DNA from: Pseudomonadota bacterium
GTDB lineage: Bacteria > Pseudomonadota > Gammaproteobacteria > Burkholderiales > Gallionellaceae
Assembly (NCBI GenBank): GCA_021821945.1
Contig: JAJZTF010000004.1
Location: forward strand, 62,001-126,000
DNA: 64,000 nt
Reading direction: 5' to 3'
Positions 10,814 to 18,903 of this stretch are shown in pieces (positions within the stretch are counted from its first letter, which is position 1; the number at the start of each line of letters is the position of its first letter). The position numbers and the translations under genes were made by a program. Below the pieces are notes generated by a model that searched no databases, was not told the origin of the DNA, and was given only the letters and a program-made list of their open reading frames with translations.

Positions 10814-12936
10814 TCTTCCGGCTCCTCGCTCAACGGCAGGCTGAAACTCACACAGGCACCGCCATTTACATGATTCTCCACATTTACCTTGCCGCCATGC
10901 TCCTCGATGATCTTCTTCACGATCGCCAGCCCCAGACCGGTTCCCTTGGTTTTGGTCGTCATGTAGGGTTCGAAGACCCGGGACAGAGCGTTTTCTGAAA
11001 ATCCGCTTCCATTGTCAAGCACGCGCACCTGTATTTCGTCGTTCACGTTTTCCGTGCTCAGCGTTATCTGGGGATTGGGCAGACCCTGCACCGCGTCCTG
11101 TGCGTTTTGCAACAAATTATGCAGCACCTGTCGCAATCTCGTCGCATCCCCATTTATCCTGGCGCGACCGGCATTCAGCTGCAGGGTGATTTGCACGGCA
11201 TTCGCCTCATAAAGCCCCAGCACCTCCTTGACCAGCCTGTGTATGTCGAGACTGGTGAGCTTCAACACCGGGCCGCGCGCATAATCGGCAAAATCGCTGA
11301 CCATGTTCTTCATCGCCGACACCTGGCTCACTATGGTCTGAGTTGCCCTCTGCAACAGCCTTGCATCAGACTCATCGAGCTTGCTGCTCAACTTGAACTG
11401 CAGGCGTTCGGCGGAAAGCTGTATGGGCGTGAGCGGATTCTTGATCTCGTGAGCCAGGCGGCGGGCCACCTCGCCCCAGGCTGACTGGCGCTCTGCCTGA
11501 AGCAGGTGGGTGATATCGTCAAAAACCACGACAAATCCCGCTTCGGCAACCTGGGGCAGGCGGGTGCCGCGTATCAGCAGTATCTGCACCCCGTTCTTGC
11601 TCAATCGCTCGATCTGGCGCTGCCACTCCCCGTTGCTGGTTTCAGCGAATGCGGCCATGACCGTCTGGCAAAAGGAAGTCAGGAGCGCATATTTTTCCGA
11701 AATGCTCTGCAGCGAATCGCGCTGCATTTCCTTCAGCGGCACGCCCAGGATATGCTCCGCGCTCGTGTTCCCCGAACGCAGGCGGAACTCCCCGTCCAAT
11801 GCCAGCACGCCCGAGGAAAGATGGGTTAGCACGCTCTCGAGATACCCCCTCGACCTTTCCACTTCACGCTGCTGTCTTTCACTGACCCGCTTGGCATCGG
11901 CCAGCTGCAATGTCATCTGATTGAACAAACCGGTCAGCGCCCCCAGTTCGTCGCTGCTCCGTATCGGGTGGCGCCCGGTAAAATCTCCCTGCGCAACCGC
12001 TCTCGTGCCTTCTGCTAGCGCCTCAAGGGAGGATCCCAACCGTTCGCTGATGAAAAAAGCGACCGATATGGCCGTGAGCAGAACGACCAGCAACGACAAT
12101 GTCAGCGTGATGCCATAAAGGCGCTTCAGTCCCACCCTGGAGAGCGTCAGTTCCTGATAATCCCGGTAGACGGCCTGGACCGTCTGTGCGTCAGCCTCGA
12201 TCTGCTTGGGCACAGCCTGGTTGAACTGCAATATGTAATTCTTGCCCGTGTACCTGTTTGCACTGACCAGCACCAGGACCCTCAGAACCATGGATTTGTT
12301 GGGAAGCTCCTCTATGGCCGCGTACTGGCCCTTTTCCTGCACCTCCCTGATCAGCCTGTCATCGGGCACATCCGGCAGGAGCACATTGTTGATCGCGGCA
12401 AATGCGATCATCTTGCCATGCGTGTCAAAGAGGGTCGTTTCCTGGGCCGCGCCCTCGTCGATCAGGTCTGTCAGCGCACCCTGAAACTGGCCAGGATTCT
12501 TCTCCGACAGCAAAAGCGCAATGAACCTGGTCTTCTTCGTGAGATCCTTGAGGCTGTTGTCCAGGCTGCTTTTGCCCAGATTGAGCCCGCCCTCCAGCGC
12601 CTTTTCGACCCGCACGTCAAACCAGGATTCTATGCTCTTGGAAAGGAAGCTGACCGATACGGCATAAACCAGTATTCCGGGCAGGACTGCGATCAGCGTA
12701 AAGAGCAGCACCAGCCTTAGGGTCAGCTTCGCGCCGAATACCTTCTTCCTGAGTTTATCCCTCAGGCGCCATACCTGAATGAGCACGAGCCCGAGCAGCC
12801 CGCCCGCCAGAAGCGCCATCAGCGCCAGCAGGCTGTAGTAATTCACCGAGAACACCTCGGTATTGGCGCTGCTGCTGGACAACAGGTACAGCAGGCCGGT
12901 ACCGGCAATGATGCTTAAGATGATCAGATACTTCAA
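10810..12936 (-). CDS. NtrY-like membrane histidine kinase
   Basis: The 708-residue kinase has four predicted membrane segments (about residues 2-20, 34-53, 72-97 and 274-295). The large loop 98-273 is extracytoplasmic. HAMP (about 297-350) and PAS (about 365-480) domains follow, then HisKA with the phospho-acceptor His496 in RRLAHEIKNPLTPIQ, and HATPase (LHNLLQNAQDAV, VLDNGSGFSENALSRVFEPY, TKGTGLGLAIVKKI). This is the NtrY architecture, often tied to nitrogen or redox/oxygen sensing. Its partner regulator is encoded immediately downstream with a 4-bp overlap. The DUF4390 gene lies 3 bp upstream, so all three are co-expressed. Confidence 0.93.
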   Translation of the reverse strand: MKYLIILSIIAGTGLLYLLSSSSANTEVFSVNYYSLLALMALLAGGLLGLVLIQVWRLRDKLRKKVFGAKLTLRLVLLFTLIAVLPGILVYAVSVSFLSKSIESWFDVRVEKALEGGLNLGKSSLDNSLKDLTKKTRFIALLLSEKNPGQFQGALTDLIDEGAAQETTLFDTHGKMIAFAAINNVLLPDVPDDRLIREVQEKGQYAAIEELPNKSMVLRVLVLVSANRYTGKNYILQFNQAVPKQIEADAQTVQAVYRDYQELTLSRVGLKRLYGITLTLSLLVVLLTAISVAFFISERLGSSLEALAEGTRAVAQGDFTGRHPIRSSDELGALTGLFNQMTLQLADAKRVSERQQREVERSRGYLESVLTHLSSGVLALDGEFRLRSGNTSAEHILGVPLKEMQRDSLQSISEKYALLTSFCQTVMAAFAETSNGEWQRQIERLSKNGVQILLIRGTRLPQVAEAGFVVVFDDITHLLQAERQSAWGEVARRLAHEIKNPLTPIQLSAERLQFKLSSKLDESDARLLQRATQTIVSQVSAMKNMVSDFADYARGPVLKLTSLDIHRLVKEVLGLYEANAVQITLQLNAGRARINGDATRLRQVLHNLLQNAQDAVQGLPNPQITLSTENVNDEIQVRVLDNGSGFSENALSRVFEPYMTTKTKGTGLGLAIVKKIIEEHGGKVNVENHVNGGACVSFSLPLSEEPEE

Positions 12937-12939
12937 ACG

Positions 12940-13524
12940 CTACTCCGTTTTCCTGCGCACGATGCCATCGGGCGGACGTATCGTCCAGCGATACCAGCCG
13001 GAATCGAAATTCCAGTCCTTGCTGGTCAGCACGTTTACCTGCATCAGCTTGGGAAGCTGTTTGGTATCGAGGCGCAACCTGACCGAGGCGGTATAACTGC
13101 TGCCCTTCTTCATAGAGTCAGCCGGAATGTAGGCAGAAATCTGGCGTTCCAGTATCCTCATCATTTCATCGAGGCTGGTGAAGTTCTGGAACAGTGCGCC
13201 CCGCGAAATGCGGTACTGCCTGGTCAGCGCATTATAGGAAAGCTTGATCGTCTGGTCGCTCTGGAAGACAGTTTCGTCCAGCCAGTACCAGCGCGACCTC
13301 GTCAGCGAGAATTCGCCTTCAAAATAGAGCGGCACGCCCAGCAGCAGGGTTTGCTGCACCACGGAATTCAGGTTCACGTTGAAATTGGCCACCAGCTGGT
13401 AGCCCTCGTCAGTCAGCCTCAATTCCGCATTGCTTACGTTTATGCCGTCAGCATGAGCGCATGCGGCGAAGAGCCACATGGCAAGGCCCAGCAAAAACTT
13501 AAGCTGTCTTTTGCAGCAGAGCAT
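12940..13524 (-). CDS. DUF4390-type exported protein
   Basis: The 194-residue protein has a clear signal peptide (MLCCKRQLKFLLGLAMWLFA, cleavage after AHA). The mature part is rich in beta-strands: ISNAELRL-like segments, LVANFNVNLN, LYFEGEFSLTRSRWYWLDE, YNALTRQYRISRGALFQNF. Proteins of this type regularly sit beside rsmB and the NtrY/NtrX-like genes in betaproteobacteria and have no assigned function. The open frame extends upstream to 13659, but the signal peptide places the start at the ATG at 13524. It overlaps the end of rsmB by 26 bp. Its position just ahead of the kinase suggests a periplasmic partner of the sensor; this is inference. Confidence 0.82.
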   Translation of the reverse strand: MLCCKRQLKFLLGLAMWLFAACAHADGINVSNAELRLTDEGYQLVANFNVNLNSVVQQTLLLGVPLYFEGEFSLTRSRWYWLDETVFQSDQTIKLSYNALTRQYRISRGALFQNFTSLDEMMRILERQISAYIPADSMKKGSSYTASVRLRLDTKQLPKLMQVNVLTSKDWNFDSGWYRWTIRPPDGIVRRKTE

Positions 13525-14743
13525 AGAAGAATCCATCATGCTGATCGTTGGGCAACAACTGTCCTTCCGGCAAATCCGCAAGGCAGGCTTGCGGAGTCCT
13601 CGCCAGAAACCTTTCCACCACTTCCTGATTTTCCTGCCTGAACACGGAACAGGTAGCATAAAGCAACTTGCCGCCCGGATTCAGAAGCGCCCACAAGGAT
13701 TGCAGAATTTTTTCCTGCTGTATAGCGAAAGATGAGATGTCTTCCTTCCTTCTCAGCCACTTTATGTCGGGATGCCTGCGCACCACGCCGCTGGCAGAGC
13801 AGGGCACATCCGCCAATATCCGGTCGAATGGCCTGCCATCCCACCAGCCTTCCGGATTCGCGGCATCCCCGGCAAGCAATTTCGCCTGCAATCCGAGGCG
13901 CTGCAGGTTTTCCCTGACGCGCTGCAAGCGCTTTTCATCCTTGTCCAGCGCGACCAGCTCGACATCCGAAAGCTCAAGGATATGCGCGGTCTTGCCTCCG
14001 GGTGCGGCGCAGGCATCCAATACGCGCATGCCGCGCTTTGCATCCAGAAACCCTGCCGCAAGCTGCGCGCCCGCATCCTGCACGGACACCAGCCCTTCGA
14101 AGAAGCCCGGCAGCCTGTCCACGGCCACCGGCTTTTCAAGCTGCAGCGCATCGGGGCCTATCCGCCTTGCCACAATGCCCATCCCGGCCATCTTCGCAAG
14201 ATAATCATCAGGAGTGATGCGCCTACGGTTCACGCGCAGTGTCATCGGCGGACGTCCGTTGCCCGCTTCTAGCATTGCGGCCGAGACCGCCTCGCCATAC
14301 TGGGCTTTCAATTCGTCTACCCACCAGTCAAGGTGATTGTATCCGGCCTCTTCCCGAATCTCTGGCGGGCATCTCAGAAAATTGCGCAATATCGCATTCA
14401 CCAGTCCGCGGACCCTGGGATTCAGGGTGGCCGCCGATTTCACCGCATGGTCCACCACGGCATACTGCGCTGCGCTGCTATGCTTTAGCTGATACAAGGC
14501 GACCAGCAGAAGATGCCTGATGCGGATGTCGCTTATGGGTTTGTGCGACAATGCACGAAGCACGGCATTGAGCTCGCCGTAAAACCGCAATGTGCCATAG
14601 CTCAGGTCCTGAAGGGCCGCGCGCTTCGATGGCTCCCATCCCGATTTCCTGGCCAGCGATTCCTCCAGCGCCTGATTGAGATTGCGCCCGTCCAGCAGCA
14701 CTTGCTGGACGATCTGTGAGGCGGCCAATTGAACGTTCAGCAT
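13499..14743 (-). CDS. rsmB: 16S rRNA (cytosine-967-C5)-methyltransferase
   Basis: The 414-residue protein has an N-terminal NusB-like RNA-binding domain (about residues 5-130, AAQYAVVDHAVKSAATLNPR). A Rossmann SAM-methyltransferase domain follows, with motif I DACAAPGGKTAHILEL, motif IV ADVPCSASGVVRRHPDIKW and the catalytic motif LYATCSVFRQENQ. These two Pro-Cys and Thr-Cys motifs are the release and nucleophile cysteines of m5C methyltransferases. The start ATG directly abuts the fmt stop codon (TAGATG). Confidence 0.95.
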   Translation of the reverse strand: MLNVQLAASQIVQQVLLDGRNLNQALEESLARKSGWEPSKRAALQDLSYGTLRFYGELNAVLRALSHKPISDIRIRHLLLVALYQLKHSSAAQYAVVDHAVKSAATLNPRVRGLVNAILRNFLRCPPEIREEAGYNHLDWWVDELKAQYGEAVSAAMLEAGNGRPPMTLRVNRRRITPDDYLAKMAGMGIVARRIGPDALQLEKPVAVDRLPGFFEGLVSVQDAGAQLAAGFLDAKRGMRVLDACAAPGGKTAHILELSDVELVALDKDEKRLQRVRENLQRLGLQAKLLAGDAANPEGWWDGRPFDRILADVPCSASGVVRRHPDIKWLRRKEDISSFAIQQEKILQSLWALLNPGGKLLYATCSVFRQENQEVVERFLARTPQACLADLPEGQLLPNDQHDGFFYALLQKTA

Positions 14744-15670
14744 CTAGGTCGCCGAAAAACGGTCGCCGACTTTTACCGGCACGGCCTGCATGACCTGCTT
14801 GGCGCTTTGCGCCTTTCCCCCGGGACGCTGAAGGACGAGGAGCCGCAATGCATCCTTGCCGCACGCGACGACGATGCCCTGCTTGTCGACCGCCAGGACT
14901 TCGCCGGGCCTGCCCTGTAGGTCGCACACTTCGGCCTGCCATATCTTGAGCGCAACGCCGTTGACACTGGACTGACATACCGGATAGGGATTGTACGCGC
15001 GCACCGTCCGCTCGAGCTGCACGGCATCCCGCCCCCAGTCGATTGCAGCCTCGCTTTTCTGCAGCTTGGCCGCATAGCACGCGGCTTCATCGTCCTGTCG
15101 AACGGGAACGAGGCTGTTTGACGCGAGCAGCCTCAGCGCTTCAAGTATGCAGTCTGCGCCGAGCGCTGCGAGCCTGTCGTGCAGCGTCTGGGCATTGTCT
15201 TCCTTCCCGATGGGGCAGGACTTTTTGAGCAGCATGTCCCCGGTATCCAGCCCCTCATCCATCTGCATGATGGTGATGCCGGTCTCCTTGTCTCCGGCCT
15301 GTATCGCGCGCTGTATCGGAGCCGCACCGCGCCAGCGCGGCAAAAGCGAGGCATGTATGTTGAGGCAGCCGTGCCTTGGAATGTCGAGGACCGCTTTGGG
15401 CAGGATCAGCCCGTAGGCCGCCACCACCATCACGTCGGCGCCCAAAGCTGCGATCTCCTGTTGAGCCTCCAGGGCTTTCAGTGTTTGCGGCTGCAAGACC
15501 TTCAGCCCGTGCTGCAGCGCAAGCTGTTTGACCGGGCTTGCACTGACCTGCATGCCGCGCCCGGAAGCGCGATCGGGCTGCGTCAGGACCCCGACGATCT
15601 GATGTTCACCGATCAGCGCGTCAAGGGCGCTCGCTGCGAACTGCGGCGTTCCCGCAAAGATGACTTTCAT
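14744..15670 (-). CDS. fmt: Methionyl-tRNA formyltransferase
   Basis: The 308-residue enzyme formylates initiator Met-tRNA with 10-formyl-tetrahydrofolate. It begins MKVIFAGTPQFAASALDAL and carries the folate/catalytic motif VVAAYGLILPKAVL followed by the NIHASLLPRWRGAAPIQRAI signature. The C-terminal OB-like tRNA-binding domain is complete. It follows def by 3 bp; def-fmt-rsmB is a widespread translation-related gene string. Confidence 0.96.
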   Translation of the reverse strand: MKVIFAGTPQFAASALDALIGEHQIVGVLTQPDRASGRGMQVSASPVKQLALQHGLKVLQPQTLKALEAQQEIAALGADVMVVAAYGLILPKAVLDIPRHGCLNIHASLLPRWRGAAPIQRAIQAGDKETGITIMQMDEGLDTGDMLLKKSCPIGKEDNAQTLHDRLAALGADCILEALRLLASNSLVPVRQDDEAACYAAKLQKSEAAIDWGRDAVQLERTVRAYNPYPVCQSSVNGVALKIWQAEVCDLQGRPGEVLAVDKQGIVVACGKDALRLLVLQRPGGKAQSAKQVMQAVPVKVGDRFSAT

Positions 15671-15673
15671 GGA

Positions 15674-16177
15674 CTAGAGCGCTTCGCGCCGACGCTTTTT
15701 GAGTTTGGCGCGCAACCTTGTTTGTTTGAGCTGCGAAAGGTACTCGACGAAGACCTTGCCCTGCAGATGATCCATCTCATGCTGTATGCATACGGCAAGG
15801 AATCCTTCGGCCTCCACGGTGAAGGGCTGCCCCATCTCGTCGAGCGCTTTGACCGTGATGTTGTTCGAGCGACGAACCGTCTCGTATATGCCGGGAACCG
15901 AAAGGCAGCCTTCCTCGCCCAGCTGCTCGCCGCTCGCGCTCACGATTTCCGGGTTGATCAGCACCATCAGGTCGTCATGCGTCTCGGAAATATCCAGGAC
16001 GATGATGCGCTCGTGAACATCGACCTGGGTCGCGGCCAGGCCGACCCCGGGGGCGGCATACATGGTTTCCGCCATGTCTCTGACCAGTTTGCGGGTTTTC
16101 TCATCGATCTCCGCAACCTTTTTTGCGACTGTATGCAGACGCTCATCCGGATATTGCAATATTTGTAGGATTGCCAT
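15674..16177 (-). CDS. def: Peptide deformylase
   Basis: The 167-residue metalloenzyme removes the formyl group from nascent proteins. All three family motifs are present: [19 protein letters not shown] (metal-ligand Cys) and [12 protein letters not shown] (two metal-ligand His and the catalytic Glu). It begins [21 protein letters not shown] and heads the def-fmt-rsmB cluster. It is transcribed divergently from the LysM gene; the 89-bp gap should hold both promoters. Confidence 0.96.
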   Translation of the reverse strand: MAILQILQYPDERLHTVAKKVAEIDEKTRKLVRDMAETMYAAPGVGLAATQVDVHERIIVLDISETHDDLMVLINPEIVSASGEQLGEEGCLSVPGIYETVRRSNNITVKALDEMGQPFTVEAEGFLAVCIQHEMDHLQGKVFVEYLSQLKQTRLRAKLKKRRREAL

Positions 16178-16266
16178 AAATGCTTGCTAATTTAGTTGAC
16201 TGGATGCAGAATTTAGCGCGCTACGGTATGCCGTGTGCTTTTGCTACTGACTCTTTTGGAGTTTTC

Positions 16267-17298
16267 ATGCGTAAGATTATATCGCTGTTTTGCTTTTTAT
16301 TGCCTGTCCTGGCTTTTGCCGGCCAATCCGATAACCAGATACGCAGCGACGCTCCCGACCAATACACGGTAGTCAAAGGCGACACGCTTTGGGACATTTC
16401 CGGCAAGTTCTTCAAGGACCCCTGGAAATGGCCGCACATCTGGGGAATGAACAAGGAAACCATCGCAAATCCCCACTGGATTTACCCCGGCCAGATCATA
16501 TTCCTGGACAGGGAACATGGATCGCTGAGCATAGGCAGGCGTTTGGATGACGGCACGAATGCGGACAATGTGGTCAGGCTCTCCCCCGAGATCATTTCCG
16601 AGAAGGGCAGACAGGATGCCATCCCCAGCATCGCCTCCAAAGTCATCGAGCCATTCCTGAGCCAGCCGCTGGTCATATCGAACGAGTCGCTTGCGGGCTC
16701 GCCAAAGCTTGTCGGCGTGCCGGAGGAAAGGGTGATCGTGGGGCCCGGAGACGTCGTGTATGCGACCGGCATTTCCGAGAACCAGGGAAAAGTCTGGCAG
16801 GTCTTCCGGCCCGGAAAGATATTCACCGATCCTGACACGCACGAGGTCCTGGGACGGGAAGCGGTCTATCTTGGTTCGATCGAGATCAACAAGTTTGACC
16901 ATGTCAGCACCGGCGTCGTGACCGAGGCAAAGCAGGAGATCAATGTCGGGGATCTGCTGGTAGCGCCTTCTGCGCCAACCCCGCTCACCTATCTTCCCCG
17001 CGCGCCTGAAACGAAGATCAACGCCACCGTGATTTCCATCTATGGCGGCGTGACCCAGGCAGGGCAGGACAGCATCATCACGCTGAACAGGGGGGCGAGG
17101 GATGGCCTGCAAAACGGCAACGTGCTGGCCGTATACAGCAAGGGCCGCATCGTCAATGACGACGGAAAGCCGCTTCAGCTTCCCGATGTGCGTTCAGGCC
17201 TGATCTTCGTTTTCCGGGTTTTTGACAAGGTTTCCTACGCGCTCGTGATGAACACGCGCATGCCCGTGCAGCTGATGGACAAGGCGTCAACCCCCTGA
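16267..17298 (+). CDS. Exported LysM-domain protein
   Basis: The 343-residue protein has a signal peptide (MRKIISLFCFLLPVLAFA) and then a LysM peptidoglycan-binding domain at about residues 36-85 (YTVVKGDTLWDISGKFF, NPHWIYPGQIIFLD). A C-terminal region of about 230 residues has no motif I recognise (VGPGDVVYATGI, ATVISIYGGVTQAGQDSI). The same arrangement is common upstream of dprA in betaproteobacteria. An upstream in-frame ATG at 16180 is unlikely because it would put about 29 non-signal residues ahead of the hydrophobic core. A GGAG site precedes the chosen ATG. Confidence 0.85.
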   Translation: MRKIISLFCFLLPVLAFAGQSDNQIRSDAPDQYTVVKGDTLWDISGKFFKDPWKWPHIWGMNKETIANPHWIYPGQIIFLDREHGSLSIGRRLDDGTNADNVVRLSPEIISEKGRQDAIPSIASKVIEPFLSQPLVISNESLAGSPKLVGVPEERVIVGPGDVVYATGISENQGKVWQVFRPGKIFTDPDTHEVLGREAVYLGSIEINKFDHVSTGVVTEAKQEINVGDLLVAPSAPTPLTYLPRAPETKINATVISIYGGVTQAGQDSIITLNRGARDGLQNGNVLAVYSKGRIVNDDGKPLQLPDVRSGLIFVFRVFDKVSYALVMNTRMPVQLMDKASTP

Positions 17299-17309
17299 TG
17301 TGCCCATAG

Positions 17310-17338
17310 CCCCGCATGCCGCGCGTGCGGGGATTTTT
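17310..17338 (+). terminator. Rho-independent terminator after the LysM gene
   Basis: A stem of 7 strong base pairs (CCCCGCA / TGCGGGG), extendable by three more, is followed by ATTTTT. It lies 11 bp past the LysM stop codon and only 24 bp before the dprA start, so dprA needs its own promoter or read-through. Confidence 0.8.
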
Positions 17339-17362
17339 CCAAGCCCAGCTCTTCCGCGGTGC

Positions 17363-18433
17363 ATGCATATCGATGAATCGCTCGGATCCTGGTTAACGCT
17401 AAGCCTGATACATGGATTGGGCGGTGAGCACGCGCGTCGCCTGCTAAAGAAATTCGGCTCGCCCGAGGCGGTCCTTGCGGCAACGGCTGATTCGCTAAAG
17501 CCTTTCGTGAAACCCGACATCGCATCCGCAATCCGCAAGGGCGCAGACGAAAAGGCGCTCTCTGCCGCAATGACCTGGCTCGAGGATCACGAAAATCACG
17601 TCGTCACCCTGGGCGATTCCGACTATCCCAAAGCCCTGCTCAACATTCCCGATCCTCCCTTGCTGCTGTATGTCAAAGGCAAGCCCGGCCTTTTGAACGC
17701 GACTTCGCTTGCAATCGTCGGCAGCCGCAATGCAACACCCCAGGGAATCAGCAATGCCGAGGCGTTCTCGCAAGCTCTCAGCAATGCGGGCCTATGCATC
17801 ATCAGCGGCATGGCGCACGGCATAGACGCGGCAGCCCATCGCGGTGCCCTGAAGGGCAGGGGCGGCAGCATCGCCGTGGTCGGAACGGGCCTGGACAAGA
17901 TTTATCCTGCCGCCAATCGGGATCTGGCCCATCAGCTTGCGAAGGAAGGGGCGCTCGTCTCCGAGTTCCCGCTCGGTACCCCGCCCATAGGCTCGAATTT
18001 TCCCCGTCGCAATCGCCTCATCAGCGGCATGAGCGTGGGATGCCTCGTGGTCGAGGCATCCCAGCAGAGCGGGTCCCTGATCACCGCAAGGCAGGCGCTG
18101 GAGCAGGGAAGGGAGGTATTTGCCATCCCCGGCTCCATACATTCACCCCAGAGCCGGGGATGCCACAGGCTGATCAAGCAGGGCGCAAAACTCGTCGAAA
18201 CGGCAGAGGACATACTCGAGGAACTTGGCGCCCAGATTCCCCAAGACCCGTCCACAAGCTCCGCCCAGTCCGGAGGACTTCTGGATGCAATCGGCTTTGA
18301 CCCCGTGGGCATGGATGCGCTGTGCCAACGCACTGGCTTGACGGTTAGTCGGCTATCCGCCATGCTATTAACGCTCGAGCTAGAGGGCAAGATCGCGAGA
18401 CTCCCCGGTGGCCTGTTCCAACGCATACACTGA
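17363..18433 (+). CDS. dprA: DNA-processing protein DprA
   Basis: The 356-residue protein loads RecA onto incoming single-stranded DNA in natural transformation. It has an N-terminal helical region (LTLSLIHGLGGEHARRLLKKF), a Rossmann-like core (AIVGSRNATPQGISNAE, CIISGMAHGIDAAAHRGAL, FPRRNRLISGMS, QALEQGREVFAIPG) and a C-terminal winged helix (LCQRTGLTVSRLSAML). The frame is open back to a GTG at 17300, but that start would lie inside the terminator hairpin, so the ATG at 17363 is preferred. No clear Shine-Dalgarno sequence is present. Confidence 0.94.
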   Translation: MHIDESLGSWLTLSLIHGLGGEHARRLLKKFGSPEAVLAATADSLKPFVKPDIASAIRKGADEKALSAAMTWLEDHENHVVTLGDSDYPKALLNIPDPPLLLYVKGKPGLLNATSLAIVGSRNATPQGISNAEAFSQALSNAGLCIISGMAHGIDAAAHRGALKGRGGSIAVVGTGLDKIYPAANRDLAHQLAKEGALVSEFPLGTPPIGSNFPRRNRLISGMSVGCLVVEASQQSGSLITARQALEQGREVFAIPGSIHSPQSRGCHRLIKQGAKLVETAEDILEELGAQIPQDPSTSSAQSGGLLDAIGFDPVGMDALCQRTGLTVSRLSAMLLTLELEGKIARLPGGLFQRIH

Positions 18434-18441
18434 TACTGATT

Positions 18442-18897
18442 ATGTTTGAAATTCTGATGTACCTGTTTGAAAGCTATATCGATGCAGAAAGCTATCCTGC
18501 ACCTGACAAGCTGTCGCGCAAGCTGTCGGCCGCAGGTTTTGAGGGGGAAGACATCGACGAGGCGCTGACCTGGCTGTCCGCGTTGCGCATGCAGAATGCC
18601 GACGACCATCCGGAAATACCGAATCATTCGGGTATGCGCTTTTTTGCAGAAATCGAGGTCGCCCGCCTGAGTGCCGAGGCAAGGCAGTTTCTGCTTTTCG
18701 CAGAGCAGCAGGAGATGATCACTGCCGTCGAAAGGGAAATCATCATCGACCGTGCTTTAGCCCTGCAGCAAAAGGATCTAGGACTGGACAAGCTGAAGCT
18801 CATCATGCTGATCGTGCTGTGGGATCGCCACCAGAATCTCAGCCCGCTGCTGATCGAGGAGCTGCTGGTCCCGATGCAATCAACCCAATTACACTAG
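18442..18897 (+). CDS. smg: Smg family protein (DUF494)
   Basis: The 151-residue protein begins MFEILMYLFESYIDAE and has the conserved ALTWLSAL and RFFAEIEVARLSAEARQFL segments of the Smg/DUF494 family. Its function is not established. It sits between dprA and topA, 8 bp after dprA and 6 bp before topA, the conserved dprA-smg-topA arrangement of gamma- and betaproteobacteria. Confidence 0.92.
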   Translation: MFEILMYLFESYIDAESYPAPDKLSRKLSAAGFEGEDIDEALTWLSALRMQNADDHPEIPNHSGMRFFAEIEVARLSAEARQFLLFAEQQEMITAVEREIIIDRALALQQKDLGLDKLKLIMLIVLWDRHQNLSPLLIEELLVPMQSTQLH

Positions 18898-18903
18898 AAC
18901 TGC

